A DNA stretch of 12,810 nt, taken from the NCBI GenBank assembly GCA_964358485.1, contig CAYHPY010000105.1, positions 1-12,810 of the forward strand. The letters run 5' to 3'. The notes beneath the pieces were generated by a model that saw only the letters and a program-made list of their open reading frames with translations, was not told where the DNA came from and ran no database searches. Below, piece by piece: positions 5,997 through 12,810 of this stretch. Position numbers and translations under genes: made by a program. Positions within the stretch are counted from its first letter, which is position 1. Each line of letters begins with the position of its first letter. This DNA comes from CAYHPY01 sp964358485. GTDB taxonomy: Bacteria > Elusimicrobiota > Elusimicrobia > UBA1565 > UBA9628.

Positions 5997-8900
5997 GCGG
6001 GCCTCCTCCCGGTTCCCGCCTGGCGGGGATTCCGGGCGCGGGGGCTCTGGCGTATTGCTCCCGAAGGGCATTATCCCCCGAAGGGGGTATCGTTTCTTCT
6101 TTTTCCGGTCCGCTCGTTTTAGTTCAAGAAAGCGTAGAAGAGTTGGAAGACATTCGCGACGCCGTTTCCGCGCTTGCGCCGGTTTTCGGCGGAAAGGAGT
6201 TGACGGTCGCTTTCTTCGGAGAAGATCCAAGGGAGCGCCTCTCCTCCCTTCAGAAACTCTCGGAGGGCGCTCGCCTAGTCCTAGCCCTGCCGGAAAGCCT
6301 CAAGGCCCCGGCCCCGGCCGCCCAGGCCTTCTCCTCGGCCGCGGTCGAGTTTAAGCTCGGGCTGATCCTGCCGCGCGATGAGGCGGTGGCCCGCCTGGCG
6401 GCGGCCGGCTACAAGCGGGTCGATTTCGTGGAAACCCCCGGGGAGTTCGCGGTCCGGGGGGCGGTGCTGGATTTTTTCTCCTTGGAGCCCCAGCGGGCGG
6501 TCCGCGCGCTTTACGATGAGGACCGGATCGAGTCCTTGCGCGTCTTCGATCCCTTGACTCAAGCCACCTCGGGCCTTCTGAGCGCGGCCAAGGCCGCCCC
6601 CGCCGCGGAGGCCGGGGAGGCGACGATCGCCGATTGGTTGGGCGCCGACAGCCTTTGGCTGGCGCGGGAAGGCTTGGATATCGCCCCGCCCCCCGGCGCG
6701 CGGCTGTTGCGGACGATTGCCTTGCCGGAGCCCGGCGACCTCGATTTCGGGGCCCGGCCTTTGCCGCCTTTCGGCGGGGCGCCGGAGCGGGCCTGGGCCG
6801 AACTGCGCGCCCGCGCCGCCGAGGGGTGGACGACCCTTCTGTTCTCCCTCAACCGCGGCGAGGACGCCCGGATGCAGGAAGTCCTGGAAGGCAACCCGCC
6901 GGAGGCGGGCTGCCAGTTTCTGATCGGTCCGTTGCGAAAAGGATTTCTTCATCCGGAGCGAAAGCTTCTCGTCCTTTCCACCTCGGAAATTTTCCAGCGC
7001 AACTACCGCCCGCCGTCCCGCTGGCGCTTTTTTGATTCGGGAAAACGAGGTTCGTTCCGCTTCGCGGAACTCAAGCAGGGGGATTACGTCGTCCACCAGG
7101 ACTACGGGGTCTCCCGCTACCGCGGCCTGCGGCCGGTCAAAACCCCGGGCTTGGGAACCGTCGATTGCCTTTCGCTGGAATTTCGGGGGGCCGACACCTT
7201 GTACCTGCCGATGGCGGAATTCGAGAAGGTCCAGAAATTCTCCGGGGCGGAAGGGCGGCGACCCCGCCTTTCCTCGCTCAATTCCCGCACCTGGAGCGAG
7301 GTCAAGGCGCAGGTCGCCGAAGGCGTCCGGGAGCTGGCCGACGCCTTATTGAAGCTGGAGGCCGAGCGCCGCTCACGCCCGGGCTTCTCCTTCCCGCCGG
7401 GAAACGCCATGGAGCGGGAGTTCGGGGCGGAGTTTCCCTACGAAGAGACCCCGGACCAGGCCCGCGCCATCCGGGAAGTCCTGGCCGACATGGAGTCCCC
7501 GCATTCGATGGAGCGGCTCGTGGTCGGAGATGTGGGCTTCGGCAAGACCGAGGTCGCGATGCGCGCCGCCTTCCGTTGCACCGCCGCTTTCAAGCAGGCC
7601 GCCGTCCTGGTCCCCACCACCATCCTGGCCGACCAGCATTTCCGGACCTTCTCGGCCCGATTCGCGGATTATCCGGTCCGGCTGGGACTGCTCTCGCGCT
7701 TCCAATCGCCCGACAAGCTCAAGCAAACCCTGGCGGGGCTGGAGGCCGGGTCGGTGGACATCGTGGTCGGCACCGCGCGCCTTCTGCAGAAGGACGTCCG
7801 CTTCAAGGACCTGGGGTTGGTGGTCATCGATGAGGAGCACCGCTTCGGGGTGCGCGACAAGGAGCGCCTGAAATCCTTCCGCCGCGACGTGGATTATTTG
7901 GCCCTTTCGGCCACGCCCATCCCCCGAACCCTGCACCAGGCCTTGTCGGGCTTGCGGGGCATTTCCTTGATTCAAAGCGCCCCCAGCGGCCGCCAACCCA
8001 TCGAGACCCGGGTCCTTCCCTGGTCGGAGGAAGCCGTCGCCGCCGCCCTGTCCTCGGAACTGGCGCGCGGGGGCCAGGCGTACTTCGTCCACAATCGGGT
8101 GCGCAGCCTCCACGCCCGGACCGAAGAGCTGCAGGCGCTTCTGCCGCAGGCACGTTTCGGGGTGGCCCACGGCCAAATGTCCGGGCCGGAGCTGGAAAAG
8201 ATCATGTGGGATTTCTTCCACCGGAAATTCGACGTGCTGGTGGCCTCCACCATCATCGAATCGGGTCTGGACATCCCCACGGTCAACACGCTCTTGGTCG
8301 AGGACGCCCATGAGTTCGGCCTGGCCCAGCTCTACCAACTCCGGGGCCGGATCGGGCGGGAGCGGCAGAAGGCCTTCTGCTGGCTCTTTTTCCCGGGAGA
8401 GCACGACCGGGTTTCGGATTTGAGCGAGGAGGCCCGCCTGCGCCTGGAGGCCCTCAAGGAGTTCGGACAGCTCGGGGCCGGGGTCAAGCTGGCCATGCGC
8501 GACCTGGAAATCCGCGGGGCGGGGGACATGCTGGGGGCGCGCCAGCATGGCTTCATGAACGCGGTCGGGGTGGAATATTACACCGAGCTCCTGGACTCCG
8601 AGATGGCCAAGCGCAAAGGAGCCGCCGGCGAAGCCGCCGCCGCGCCCTTGTCCCTGGACTTGCGGGTCGAGGCCTTCCTTCCGGAATCCGTCCTGCCCGG
8701 CGAACTGGAACGGCTGGAATTCTACAAGCGCCTTCTGCGGGCTAAATTCGAGGAACTTGCGGGCCTTCGGGCGGAACTCGAGGACCTGTCCGGCCCCCTG
8801 CCGCCCCCGGCCCGCGCCCTTTTCGAGCTTCTCGGCCTCCGGGCCCGCGCCCAGGCCCTCGGCCTTCGGTCGGTGGCGGAAAAAAACGGCTCGGTGGAGG

Positions 8901-9070
8901 CGTATTTCCGCCCCGGGGTGGTCCTGGAGGAGCGTCACTTGTCCCAATGGCGCAAGTCCTATGGAAACCGCCTGCGCTTCATCCACTCGGAGGCCGGCGA
9001 CGGGCTGAGCGTGGAGCTGGGCGCGGAGAGCGCCCTGATCTGGCTGTCCGGCTTTCTCCACGGCTTTTAG
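5993..9070 (+). CDS. mfd: Transcription-repair coupling factor with a shortened N-terminal half
   Basis: Mfd is a DNA translocase that removes RNA polymerase stalled at lesions and recruits UvrA. The product has 1025 residues, versus 1148 in E. coli. The start at 5993 overlaps the hemC stop (ATGA); upstream in-frame codons are hemC read out of frame. Domains: UvrB-like N-terminal module (about 5-200) with RLAG, ETPGEFAVRGAVLDFF and ESLRVFD; the arginines matching E. coli R165 and R181, which contact UvrA, appear kept. The RNA polymerase-interacting domain is about 360-420 (KQGDYVVHQDYGVSRYRG). Helicase lobes: Walker A GDVGFGKTE (Lys518), DEEHRFG (Asp613), SATPIPRT, then STIIESGLDIPT and QLRGRIGRERQ, followed by the relay region ending in LEIRGAGDMLGARQHG. 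The TRCF C-terminal domain is about 885-985. The RNAP-interacting domain begins near residue 361 instead of about 481, so some 120 residues are missing from the N-terminal half. Confidence 0.96.
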   Translation: MSGPPPGSRLAGIPGAGALAYCSRRALSPEGGIVSSFSGPLVLVQESVEELEDIRDAVSALAPVFGGKELTVAFFGEDPRERLSSLQKLSEGARLVLALPESLKAPAPAAQAFSSAAVEFKLGLILPRDEAVARLAAAGYKRVDFVETPGEFAVRGAVLDFFSLEPQRAVRALYDEDRIESLRVFDPLTQATSGLLSAAKAAPAAEAGEATIADWLGADSLWLAREGLDIAPPPGARLLRTIALPEPGDLDFGARPLPPFGGAPERAWAELRARAAEGWTTLLFSLNRGEDARMQEVLEGNPPEAGCQFLIGPLRKGFLHPERKLLVLSTSEIFQRNYRPPSRWRFFDSGKRGSFRFAELKQGDYVVHQDYGVSRYRGLRPVKTPGLGTVDCLSLEFRGADTLYLPMAEFEKVQKFSGAEGRRPRLSSLNSRTWSEVKAQVAEGVRELADALLKLEAERRSRPGFSFPPGNAMEREFGAEFPYEETPDQARAIREVLADMESPHSMERLVVGDVGFGKTEVAMRAAFRCTAAFKQAAVLVPTTILADQHFRTFSARFADYPVRLGLLSRFQSPDKLKQTLAGLEAGSVDIVVGTARLLQKDVRFKDLGLVVIDEEHRFGVRDKERLKSFRRDVDYLALSATPIPRTLHQALSGLRGISLIQSAPSGRQPIETRVLPWSEEAVAAALSSELARGGQAYFVHNRVRSLHARTEELQALLPQARFGVAHGQMSGPELEKIMWDFFHRKFDVLVASTIIESGLDIPTVNTLLVEDAHEFGLAQLYQLRGRIGRERQKAFCWLFFPGEHDRVSDLSEEARLRLEALKEFGQLGAGVKLAMRDLEIRGAGDMLGARQHGFMNAVGVEYYTELLDSEMAKRKGAAGEAAAAPLSLDLRVEAFLPESVLPGELERLEFYKRLLRAKFEELAGLRAELEDLSGPLPPPARALFELLGLRARAQALGLRSVAEKNGSVEAYFRPGVVLEERHLSQWRKSYGNRLRFIHSEAGDGLSVELGAESALIWLSGFLHGF

Positions 9071-9088
9071 GGGAGAAAGTTAAGAAAG

Positions 9089-9104
9089 TGGATGCCTGGC
9101 ACCA
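9089..9104 (+). repeat. Small imperfect palindrome TGGATGCCTGGCACCA
   Basis: The sixteen bases in the mfd to ppiC gap pair as TGG(A)TGCC with GGCACCA, leaving one bulged A and a single-base centre. GGTGCC/GGCACC palindromes are, to my recollection, dispersed as short repeats in some genomes. Only one copy is seen here, so repeat status is unproven. Confidence 0.3.
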
Positions 9105-9111
9105 GAAATGA

Positions 9112-9117
9112 TAAAGT
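9112..9117 (+). promoter_or_regulatory. Possible extended -10 box before the PpiC-type gene
   Basis: TAAAGT preceded by TGA (9109-9117) has the extended -10 form TGnTAnnnT and sits 6 bases before the ATG at 9124. The gene has no Shine-Dalgarno (GGCGGG immediately before the ATG is too close). The 53-base gap after mfd leaves room for an internal promoter, so the two foldase genes and pdxA may be transcribed separately from mfd. Confidence 0.35.
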
Positions 9118-9123
9118 GGCGGG

Positions 9124-9939
9124 ATGAGGCGTTGGTGGCTCTGCGCTTTTTTTCTGATTCCGGCGGCGTGCGGACGGGACAATGACCCGGCCGTGGCCAA
9201 GGTCGGGACCTTGAAGATTTCCCAGTCCGAATTCCGGCGGAAATTGGCCGACGTGGCCGAGGGCTACCAGAACTACCTCGTCACTCCCAGCGGCCGGCGG
9301 CAATTTTTGGACGTCCTGGTCCGGGAAAAGCTCATCATCGCCGCCGCCATGCGCTCCGGCGTTTCCCAATCCGAGGAATTCAAGGGGGAAATGGAGCGCT
9401 TGAAAGAGGAGGAGGAACTCCGCCTCCGGGAGGGCCGGGACTATCTCCTGACCCGGCTTTGGCTGGAGGATCTCCGGCAGAAGGGGGTTCTCAAGGCCAC
9501 CGACGACGACGCCCGGGAATACCACCGCAAATATCCTCTGGAGGTCCAGATCAGCCACATCCTCCTGGCGTCCCCCGAGGAAGCCGAGGGCGCCGCCAAA
9601 AAGACGCGGGCCGGCGGAGCCTTCGCCGCCGCGGCCAAGAGCCTTTCGCTGGATTCCTCGACCGCCGTCGACGGCGGCCGGATGCAGCCCGCCATCTACG
9701 GGGAGATCATTCCCGACTTGGAGGACGTCGTCTTCCGGCTGAGAAACGGGGAGATCGGCGGCCCGATCAAGAGCAAATTCGGCTATCACGTTTTGCGGAA
9801 GGATTCCGAGCGCAAACTCCCGTTCGAGGAGGCCCGGCCCCGGATTCTTCGCCTTTTGGAAAAGCAGAAGCTGGACAAATATTTGGAATCGATTCAGAAG
9901 AACTTTCCGGTGGAGGTTTTGGATGAACAGTTTAAATAA
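9124..9939 (+). CDS. PpiC-type (parvulin) peptidyl-prolyl isomerase, exported
   Basis: This is a predicted periplasmic or membrane-anchored foldase of 271 residues. The signal region MRRWWLCAFFLIPAAC ends at Cys16, suggesting a lipoprotein, but Pro at -3 makes the lipobox atypical; ordinary cleavage near there is the alternative. Residues 22-125 form a SurA-like helical N-terminal region (AKVGTLKISQSEFRRKL, FLDVLVREKLIIAAAMRSG, then a charged helix about 83-120). The parvulin domain is about 139-228. Both conserved histidines are present: His145 in ISHILL and His222 in FGYHVL. The usual GGDLGW reads DGGRMQPA. A helical tail (230-271) follows. The gene lies 53 bases after mfd and overlaps the next gene by 17 bases. 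Its role is probably folding or assembly of outer-membrane or secreted proteins together with the downstream SurA-like protein. Confidence 0.9.
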   Translation: MRRWWLCAFFLIPAACGRDNDPAVAKVGTLKISQSEFRRKLADVAEGYQNYLVTPSGRRQFLDVLVREKLIIAAAMRSGVSQSEEFKGEMERLKEEEELRLREGRDYLLTRLWLEDLRQKGVLKATDDDAREYHRKYPLEVQISHILLASPEEAEGAAKKTRAGGAFAAAAKSLSLDSSTAVDGGRMQPAIYGEIIPDLEDVVFRLRNGEIGGPIKSKFGYHVLRKDSERKLPFEEARPRILRLLEKQKLDKYLESIQKNFPVEVLDEQFK

Positions 9940-11086
9940 CGGAAAAAATTTTGGGGGACGGAACAAACGGAGAACGGGCCTAATGAAACTAACGGCAATA
10001 ACGGCCGCAACGGCAATGATGCTTGGCGTCCGCTTCGCGGACGCCAAGGTTATGGAAGACGCCGTGGCCATGGTCAATGGAAAGCCCATCATGCTGACCG
10101 AGTTCCAGAAGGAGTTCGGCGCGGCCTCCGAGGCCTTCACCCGGCGTATGCCGGGGGTGCTGTCCAACCCGGCCCGGGTCAAGGAATTGCGGGAGAAGAC
10201 CTTGGAACAGCTCATCGACCATGAGCTCCTGTCCCAGGAAGGGCTCAAGCTTAAGATCAAGGTCCGGGACCGGGACATCGAAGCCGGAATCGAGGAGATC
10301 AAGGGCCGCTTTTCCACCGATGAGGAGGGCAAGCCCATGCCTCCCGCCCAGGCCGAGGAGATGTTCGCCAAGCAGCTCAAACAGGAAGGCTTGAATTTCA
10401 ATCAGTTCCGCGAGCGCATCAGCAAGCAGGTCATGGTGCGCAAGGTCCTGGATCAAGAGGTGAAGGAGAAGCTCAAGGATCCCACCGAGAAAGAGGTCCG
10501 GGAATATTTCACGCGGGTCAAGAATTTCGTCGTGAGCGGCGCCACCGAGCCCCCCAAGGGGCTGTCCGATGACGAGGAAGGGGCCTTCATGCAGATGGCC
10601 CAGACCGTCAAAGGCATGAGCTCGGAACGCGTGCGGCTCTCGCGGATTCTGGTCCGCTTCTCTCCGGGCGCCACCGACAAGGAGAAAAAGCGAGCCCTGT
10701 CCACCGCCAAGGATTTGAAAAGGCGCCTGGCCGAGGGCAAGGAGACTTTCGCGGAGCTGGCCCGGGCCGAGTCCGAGGACGCCCAAACCGCCGCCCGGGG
10801 CGGAGACATGGGCGGATTCCTGATCCGCGGCATGGCGCCTCCGGAGTTCGAGAAGGCGGCGTTCAGCCTTCCCGTGGGCGAGGTCAGCGAGCCCATCGAG
10901 ACCGAGGTGGGCTATTTCCTGATCCGCGTCCAGGAGAAGCGCGCCGCCGAATCCCCCGATTTTGATTCGTTTCGGGAGGATATGGGGCAGTTCCTCAAGG
11001 AGTTCGGCTACCATCAGGACATGGTGAAGTACCTCGACGGCCTCAAGGCCAAGTCCGTGATCGAACGGACCCTTTCGGCCCAGTAG
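9923..11086 (+). CDS. surA: SurA-like periplasmic chaperone lacking parvulin active-site histidines
   Basis: This predicted outer-membrane-protein chaperone has 387 residues from the ATG at 9923, supported by GGAGG (9912-9916) 6 bases upstream. The ATG at 9983, with GGAG about 10 bases upstream, is the alternative; it gives 367 residues and a shorter, more typical signal peptide (MKLTAITAATAMMLG, cleavage after FADA, residue 41 of the long form). The SurA N-terminal domain runs about 43-200: DAVAMVNGKPIMLTEFQKEF, TLEQLIDHELLSQEGLK, then charged helices. A single parvulin domain is about 234-340, with GGDMGGF (293-299) and FSLPVGEVSEPIETEVGYFLIRV. The histidines expected in RHILV and GYHII are Arg241 and Phe331 here, so catalysis is doubtful while the chaperone fold looks intact. 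E. coli SurA has two parvulin domains; this has one. The last base of the stop is the first base of the pdxA GTG. The gene name is by domain and context. Confidence 0.88.
   Translation: MNSLNNGKNFGGRNKRRTGLMKLTAITAATAMMLGVRFADAKVMEDAVAMVNGKPIMLTEFQKEFGAASEAFTRRMPGVLSNPARVKELREKTLEQLIDHELLSQEGLKLKIKVRDRDIEAGIEEIKGRFSTDEEGKPMPPAQAEEMFAKQLKQEGLNFNQFRERISKQVMVRKVLDQEVKEKLKDPTEKEVREYFTRVKNFVVSGATEPPKGLSDDEEGAFMQMAQTVKGMSSERVRLSRILVRFSPGATDKEKKRALSTAKDLKRRLAEGKETFAELARAESEDAQTAARGGDMGGFLIRGMAPPEFEKAAFSLPVGEVSEPIETEVGYFLIRVQEKRAAESPDFDSFREDMGQFLKEFGYHQDMVKYLDGLKAKSVIERTLSAQ
9991..10017 (+). repeat. Three tandem 9-base units in the surA signal-peptide codons
   Basis: AACGGCAAT, AACGGCCGC and AACGGCAAT follow one another without gaps. 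In frame they encode TAI-TAA-TAM, most of the hydrophobic core of the signal peptide. The outer copies are identical; the middle differs at the last three bases. Confidence 0.7.
10022..10048 (+). repeat. Perfect 12-base hairpin at the surA signal-peptidase site codons
   Basis: CTTGGCGTCCGC (10022-10033) and its exact complement (10037-10048) enclose a 3-base loop TTC. It has no U-tract, so it is not an intrinsic terminator. It covers codons for LGVRFADAK, spanning the predicted signal-peptide cleavage site, about 100 bases after the ATG at 9923 and 40 after the one at 9983. Confidence 0.75.
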
Positions 11087-12024
11087 TGGCCCCGCCGGTC
11101 CTCGCCTTCACCTCGGGGGACCCGGCGGGCGTCGGGCCCGAGACCGTGCTGGCGGCCGTTTCGGACCGGCGCCTGCGGCGGCGTTGCCGGGTCGTCCTGG
11201 TGGGAGAAGTCTCGGTCTGGAAGCGGGCGGGCTGGCGTCCCGGTTTGGCGCCCCTGCGCGACACGCGCCTGGGCCTGCGGCCTCCCCCCCTGGGCCGGGA
11301 GACTTCCGCGGGAGGCGTTCTTTCCTTCGCCTCGGCCTCGGAGGCCCTGCGGCTGGTGGCGACGGGCCTGGCCGACGGCTTGATGACCGCGCCGATCTCC
11401 AAGACCGGCTGGAAGGCGGCCGGCGTCGGCTTTCCGGACCACACCGAATGGCTGAGGGCCAGGACCGGCCGGGAAGCGGAAATGGTTCTGGCCTCGCCCT
11501 CCCAAGGGCTCTGGTGCGTGACCGCCACCCGCCACCTGCCCTTGAAGGCGGCCTTGGCCGCGCTGACGCCCCGAAAAGTGGAGGGGGCGGCCCGGGCCTT
11601 GGCCGGGGCTTTGGCTCTGCGGGGAAAAACGCGGCCGCTCCTGGGGCTTTGCGCCGTCAATCCCCACGCCGGGGAGGGGGGACTTTTAGGGAGCGAGGAG
11701 CGGGAAATCCTGGCGCCCGCCGCCGCGTGCCTGCGCCGGGAGGGCTTGCGGCTGGAGGGACCGCTGCCCGCCGACTCCGCCTGGCGCCTGCACCGGGAGG
11801 GCGCCCTGGACGGCCTGGTCTGCCTCTACCATGACCAGGCCTTGATCGGGCTCAAGGCCGCCGCGGGCCTGGAAGTCGTCAATTGGACCGTGGGCCTGCC
11901 CTTTCCCCGGACCTCCCCCGGCCACGGCACGGCCTTCGACGCGGCCGGCCGCCGCCGCGCCGACTCCGGCCCGACTTTGGCCGCAGCCCACCTAGCCGCC
12001 GATCTTCTCGGTGCCGGTGGTTGA
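11086..12024 (+). CDS. pdxA: 4-hydroxythreonine-4-phosphate dehydrogenase
   Basis: PdxA oxidises 4-phosphohydroxy-L-threonine in the DXP-dependent route to pyridoxal 5'-phosphate, in the cytoplasm. The 312 residues start at a GTG that overlaps the surA stop (TAGTG), indicating coupling. Signatures: TSGDPAGVGPET (9-20); TAPISKTGWKAAG (101-113); the three metal-binding histidines are His119 (PDHTEWL), His194 (VNPHAGEGG) and His249 (LYHDQALIGLK), matching His166, His211 and His266 of E. coli. The C-terminus has the expected LPFPRTSPGHGTAFDAAG and an Asp-Ser-Gly shortly before the end. It is about 17 residues shorter than the E. coli enzyme (329), with the shortfall in the N-terminal third where VLVGE is followed by only about 33 residues before SAGG. 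The surA-pdxA order is also found in enterobacteria. No pdxJ or pdxB is in view. The gene converges with the next one, 24 bases away, with no clear terminator. Confidence 0.94.
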   Translation: MAPPVLAFTSGDPAGVGPETVLAAVSDRRLRRRCRVVLVGEVSVWKRAGWRPGLAPLRDTRLGLRPPPLGRETSAGGVLSFASASEALRLVATGLADGLMTAPISKTGWKAAGVGFPDHTEWLRARTGREAEMVLASPSQGLWCVTATRHLPLKAALAALTPRKVEGAARALAGALALRGKTRPLLGLCAVNPHAGEGGLLGSEEREILAPAAACLRREGLRLEGPLPADSAWRLHREGALDGLVCLYHDQALIGLKAAAGLEVVNWTVGLPFPRTSPGHGTAFDAAGRRRADSGPTLAAAHLAADLLGAGG

Positions 12025-12048
12025 CTTGCTTGCCTTACTTGCCTTGTT

Positions 12049-12810
12049 TCAGCCCGCGGCCGCCGTCTCCGGCGCCAAGGCCGGATTGCCGTGCCCCTTC
12101 CAATCCGAGACCCGAATCGTGACCGCCACCCCGTCCTCCCCGAGATCCTTCTCGTCGACCCTCCGGAAGCAGCGCGCCAGGATGTGGCGCATCCGCGCGT
12201 TGAGCCCCGCCATTTCGGCCTGAAAGCCGGTGAGTCCCCGCTCCTTGGCGATCCAGGTCAGATAGTCCACCAGGAAGGTGCCGATTCCCAGACCCTGGTA
12301 GTCGTCGTGCACGGTGAAGGCGGCCTCCGCCAAGCGTTTGCCGGGCCCCAGGATGTAGCGGCCGACCGCGATCATGCGCTCTCGGCCGTCCTCCTTGGAA
12401 AAGGCGGCGATGGCCAGGGAGCTTTGGTAATCGATGGCCACCAACTGCTGGAACTGCCGTTCGCTCAGCCGCTTGAGATAGCCCCCGTAGCGCCGGTAAG
12501 TGGTCTCCGGGGACTGGGTGTAGAATAGTTCCTTGAGCCGCCGTTCGTCGGAGGGCTTAAGCGGGCGGAATTTCACGGCCTTCCCGCGAAAGTGCCGCTC
12601 GCACTCCCATTCGACGTGGTAGGGCTCGGCCGAGGAGGGAACGATGCGGGTTTCGTCAAGGTAGCCCATGGTCTTGGCCGCCGCGGTGAGCTCCTCCCGG
12701 AAGTCCGGATGGGCGAGCTGGATCAGCGCCACGGCCCGCTCCCGGATCGTCTTGGCCTTGAGGCTGGCGATGCCGTATTCAGTGACGACGAAGTCGACAT
12801 CGGCCCGGGT
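12049..12810 (-). CDS. Acetyl-CoA hydrolase/transferase fused to a Pat-like GNAT acetyltransferase, 3' part
   Basis: The frame is open to the window edge, so the 5' part is outside; 253 residues are visible. Residues 1-52 are the C-terminal end of an acetyl-CoA hydrolase/CoA-transferase domain (VVTEYGIASLKAKTIRERA, then IQLAHPDFREELTAAA, closely matching the family). The GTG at 12732 lies inside this domain and is not a start. After a linker (53-77) comes a GNAT domain, about 78-235: VKFRPLKPSDERRLKELFYTQS, the LSERQFQQLVAIDY segment typical of Pat/Pka protein-lysine acetyltransferase domains, and the acetyl-CoA loop QGLGIG (171-177). The tail is Pro/Ala-rich and probably flexible. Fusions of a CoA-transferase or acyl-CoA synthetase-like domain to a Pat-type GNAT are known and link CoA-ester metabolism to protein acetylation. 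The target is unknown. It converges with pdxA. Confidence 0.88.
   Translation of the reverse strand, partial: TRADVDFVVTEYGIASLKAKTIRERAVALIQLAHPDFREELTAAAKTMGYLDETRIVPSSAEPYHVEWECERHFRGKAVKFRPLKPSDERRLKELFYTQSPETTYRRYGGYLKRLSERQFQQLVAIDYQSSLAIAAFSKEDGRERMIAVGRYILGPGKRLAEAAFTVHDDYQGLGIGTFLVDYLTWIAKERGLTGFQAEMAGLNARMRHILARCFRRVDEKDLGEDGVAVTIRVSDWKGHGNPALAPETAAAG

Noticed and set aside
6074..6108. CCCCC-GAA-GGGGG followed by a T-rich stretch early in mfd
   Set aside because: The stem is only five pairs and the T-rich part is not adjacent, so a terminator is not supported.
7373..9061. Long open frame of 562 codons on the minus strand inside mfd
   Set aside because: It lies opposite conserved helicase motifs, its translation is a low-complexity mix rich in Gly, Gln, His and Pro, and it has no ribosome site. 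Typical GC-rich antisense shadow.
12024..12046. Direct repeats of ACTTGC/CTTGCC in the pdxA end and convergent gap
   Set aside because: Very short and imperfect, with no hairpin; no support for a site or terminator.

Overview
The window is GC-rich, densely coding bacterial DNA with no gene-free stretch above 100 bases. The organism is a diderm: there is a SurA-type periplasmic chaperone, a second secreted parvulin, three clear lipoproteins with Cys-containing lipoboxes and an alanine racemase. I cannot assign a phylum from the sequence. A high-GC deltaproteobacterium-like or Elusimicrobiota-like lineage would fit, but that is a guess. No tRNA, rRNA, CRISPR array, insertion sequence or phage gene is visible.

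Layout. (1) Bases 1-1879, plus strand: the 3' part of a large unrecognised gene, then a small secreted cysteine-containing protein of unknown function. (2) Bases 3915-1892, minus strand: a three-gene operon with a recognisable sigma70-type promoter. It encodes two tandemly duplicated small lipoproteins and a lipoprotein caspase-like peptidase (C14 fold) that also carries an EF-hand-like loop. A terminator-shaped hairpin with a U-tract lies inside the signal-peptide codons of the caspase gene. (3) Bases 5057-3993, minus strand: alanine racemase with a shortened C-terminus, divergent from (4) a plus-strand run from 5097 to 12024. That run is hemC, mfd, a PpiC-type isomerase, a SurA-like chaperone and pdxA. 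Several of its junctions overlap (ATGA between hemC and mfd, TAGTG between surA and pdxA, 17 bases between the two foldase genes). (5) Bases 12810-12049, minus strand and converging on pdxA: the 3' part of a fused acetyl-CoA hydrolase/transferase and GNAT acetyltransferase gene.

How the genes relate. The plus-strand run mixes housekeeping jobs: tetrapyrrole synthesis, transcription-coupled repair, envelope protein folding and pyridoxal phosphate synthesis. PdxA would supply the cofactor used by the neighbouring Alr, although surA-pdxA adjacency is also known elsewhere. The two foldases look like a division of labour: the first keeps both parvulin histidines, the second has lost both.

The observations most worth following are the terminator-like hairpin inside the caspase signal-peptide codons, the uncharacterised lipoprotein-pair plus caspase operon, the repeated TAnnnT box 6-7 bases before start codons that lack a Shine-Dalgarno (alr, hemC, ppiC; possible leaderless transcripts), and the hairpin plus 9-base repeats in the surA signal-peptide codons.
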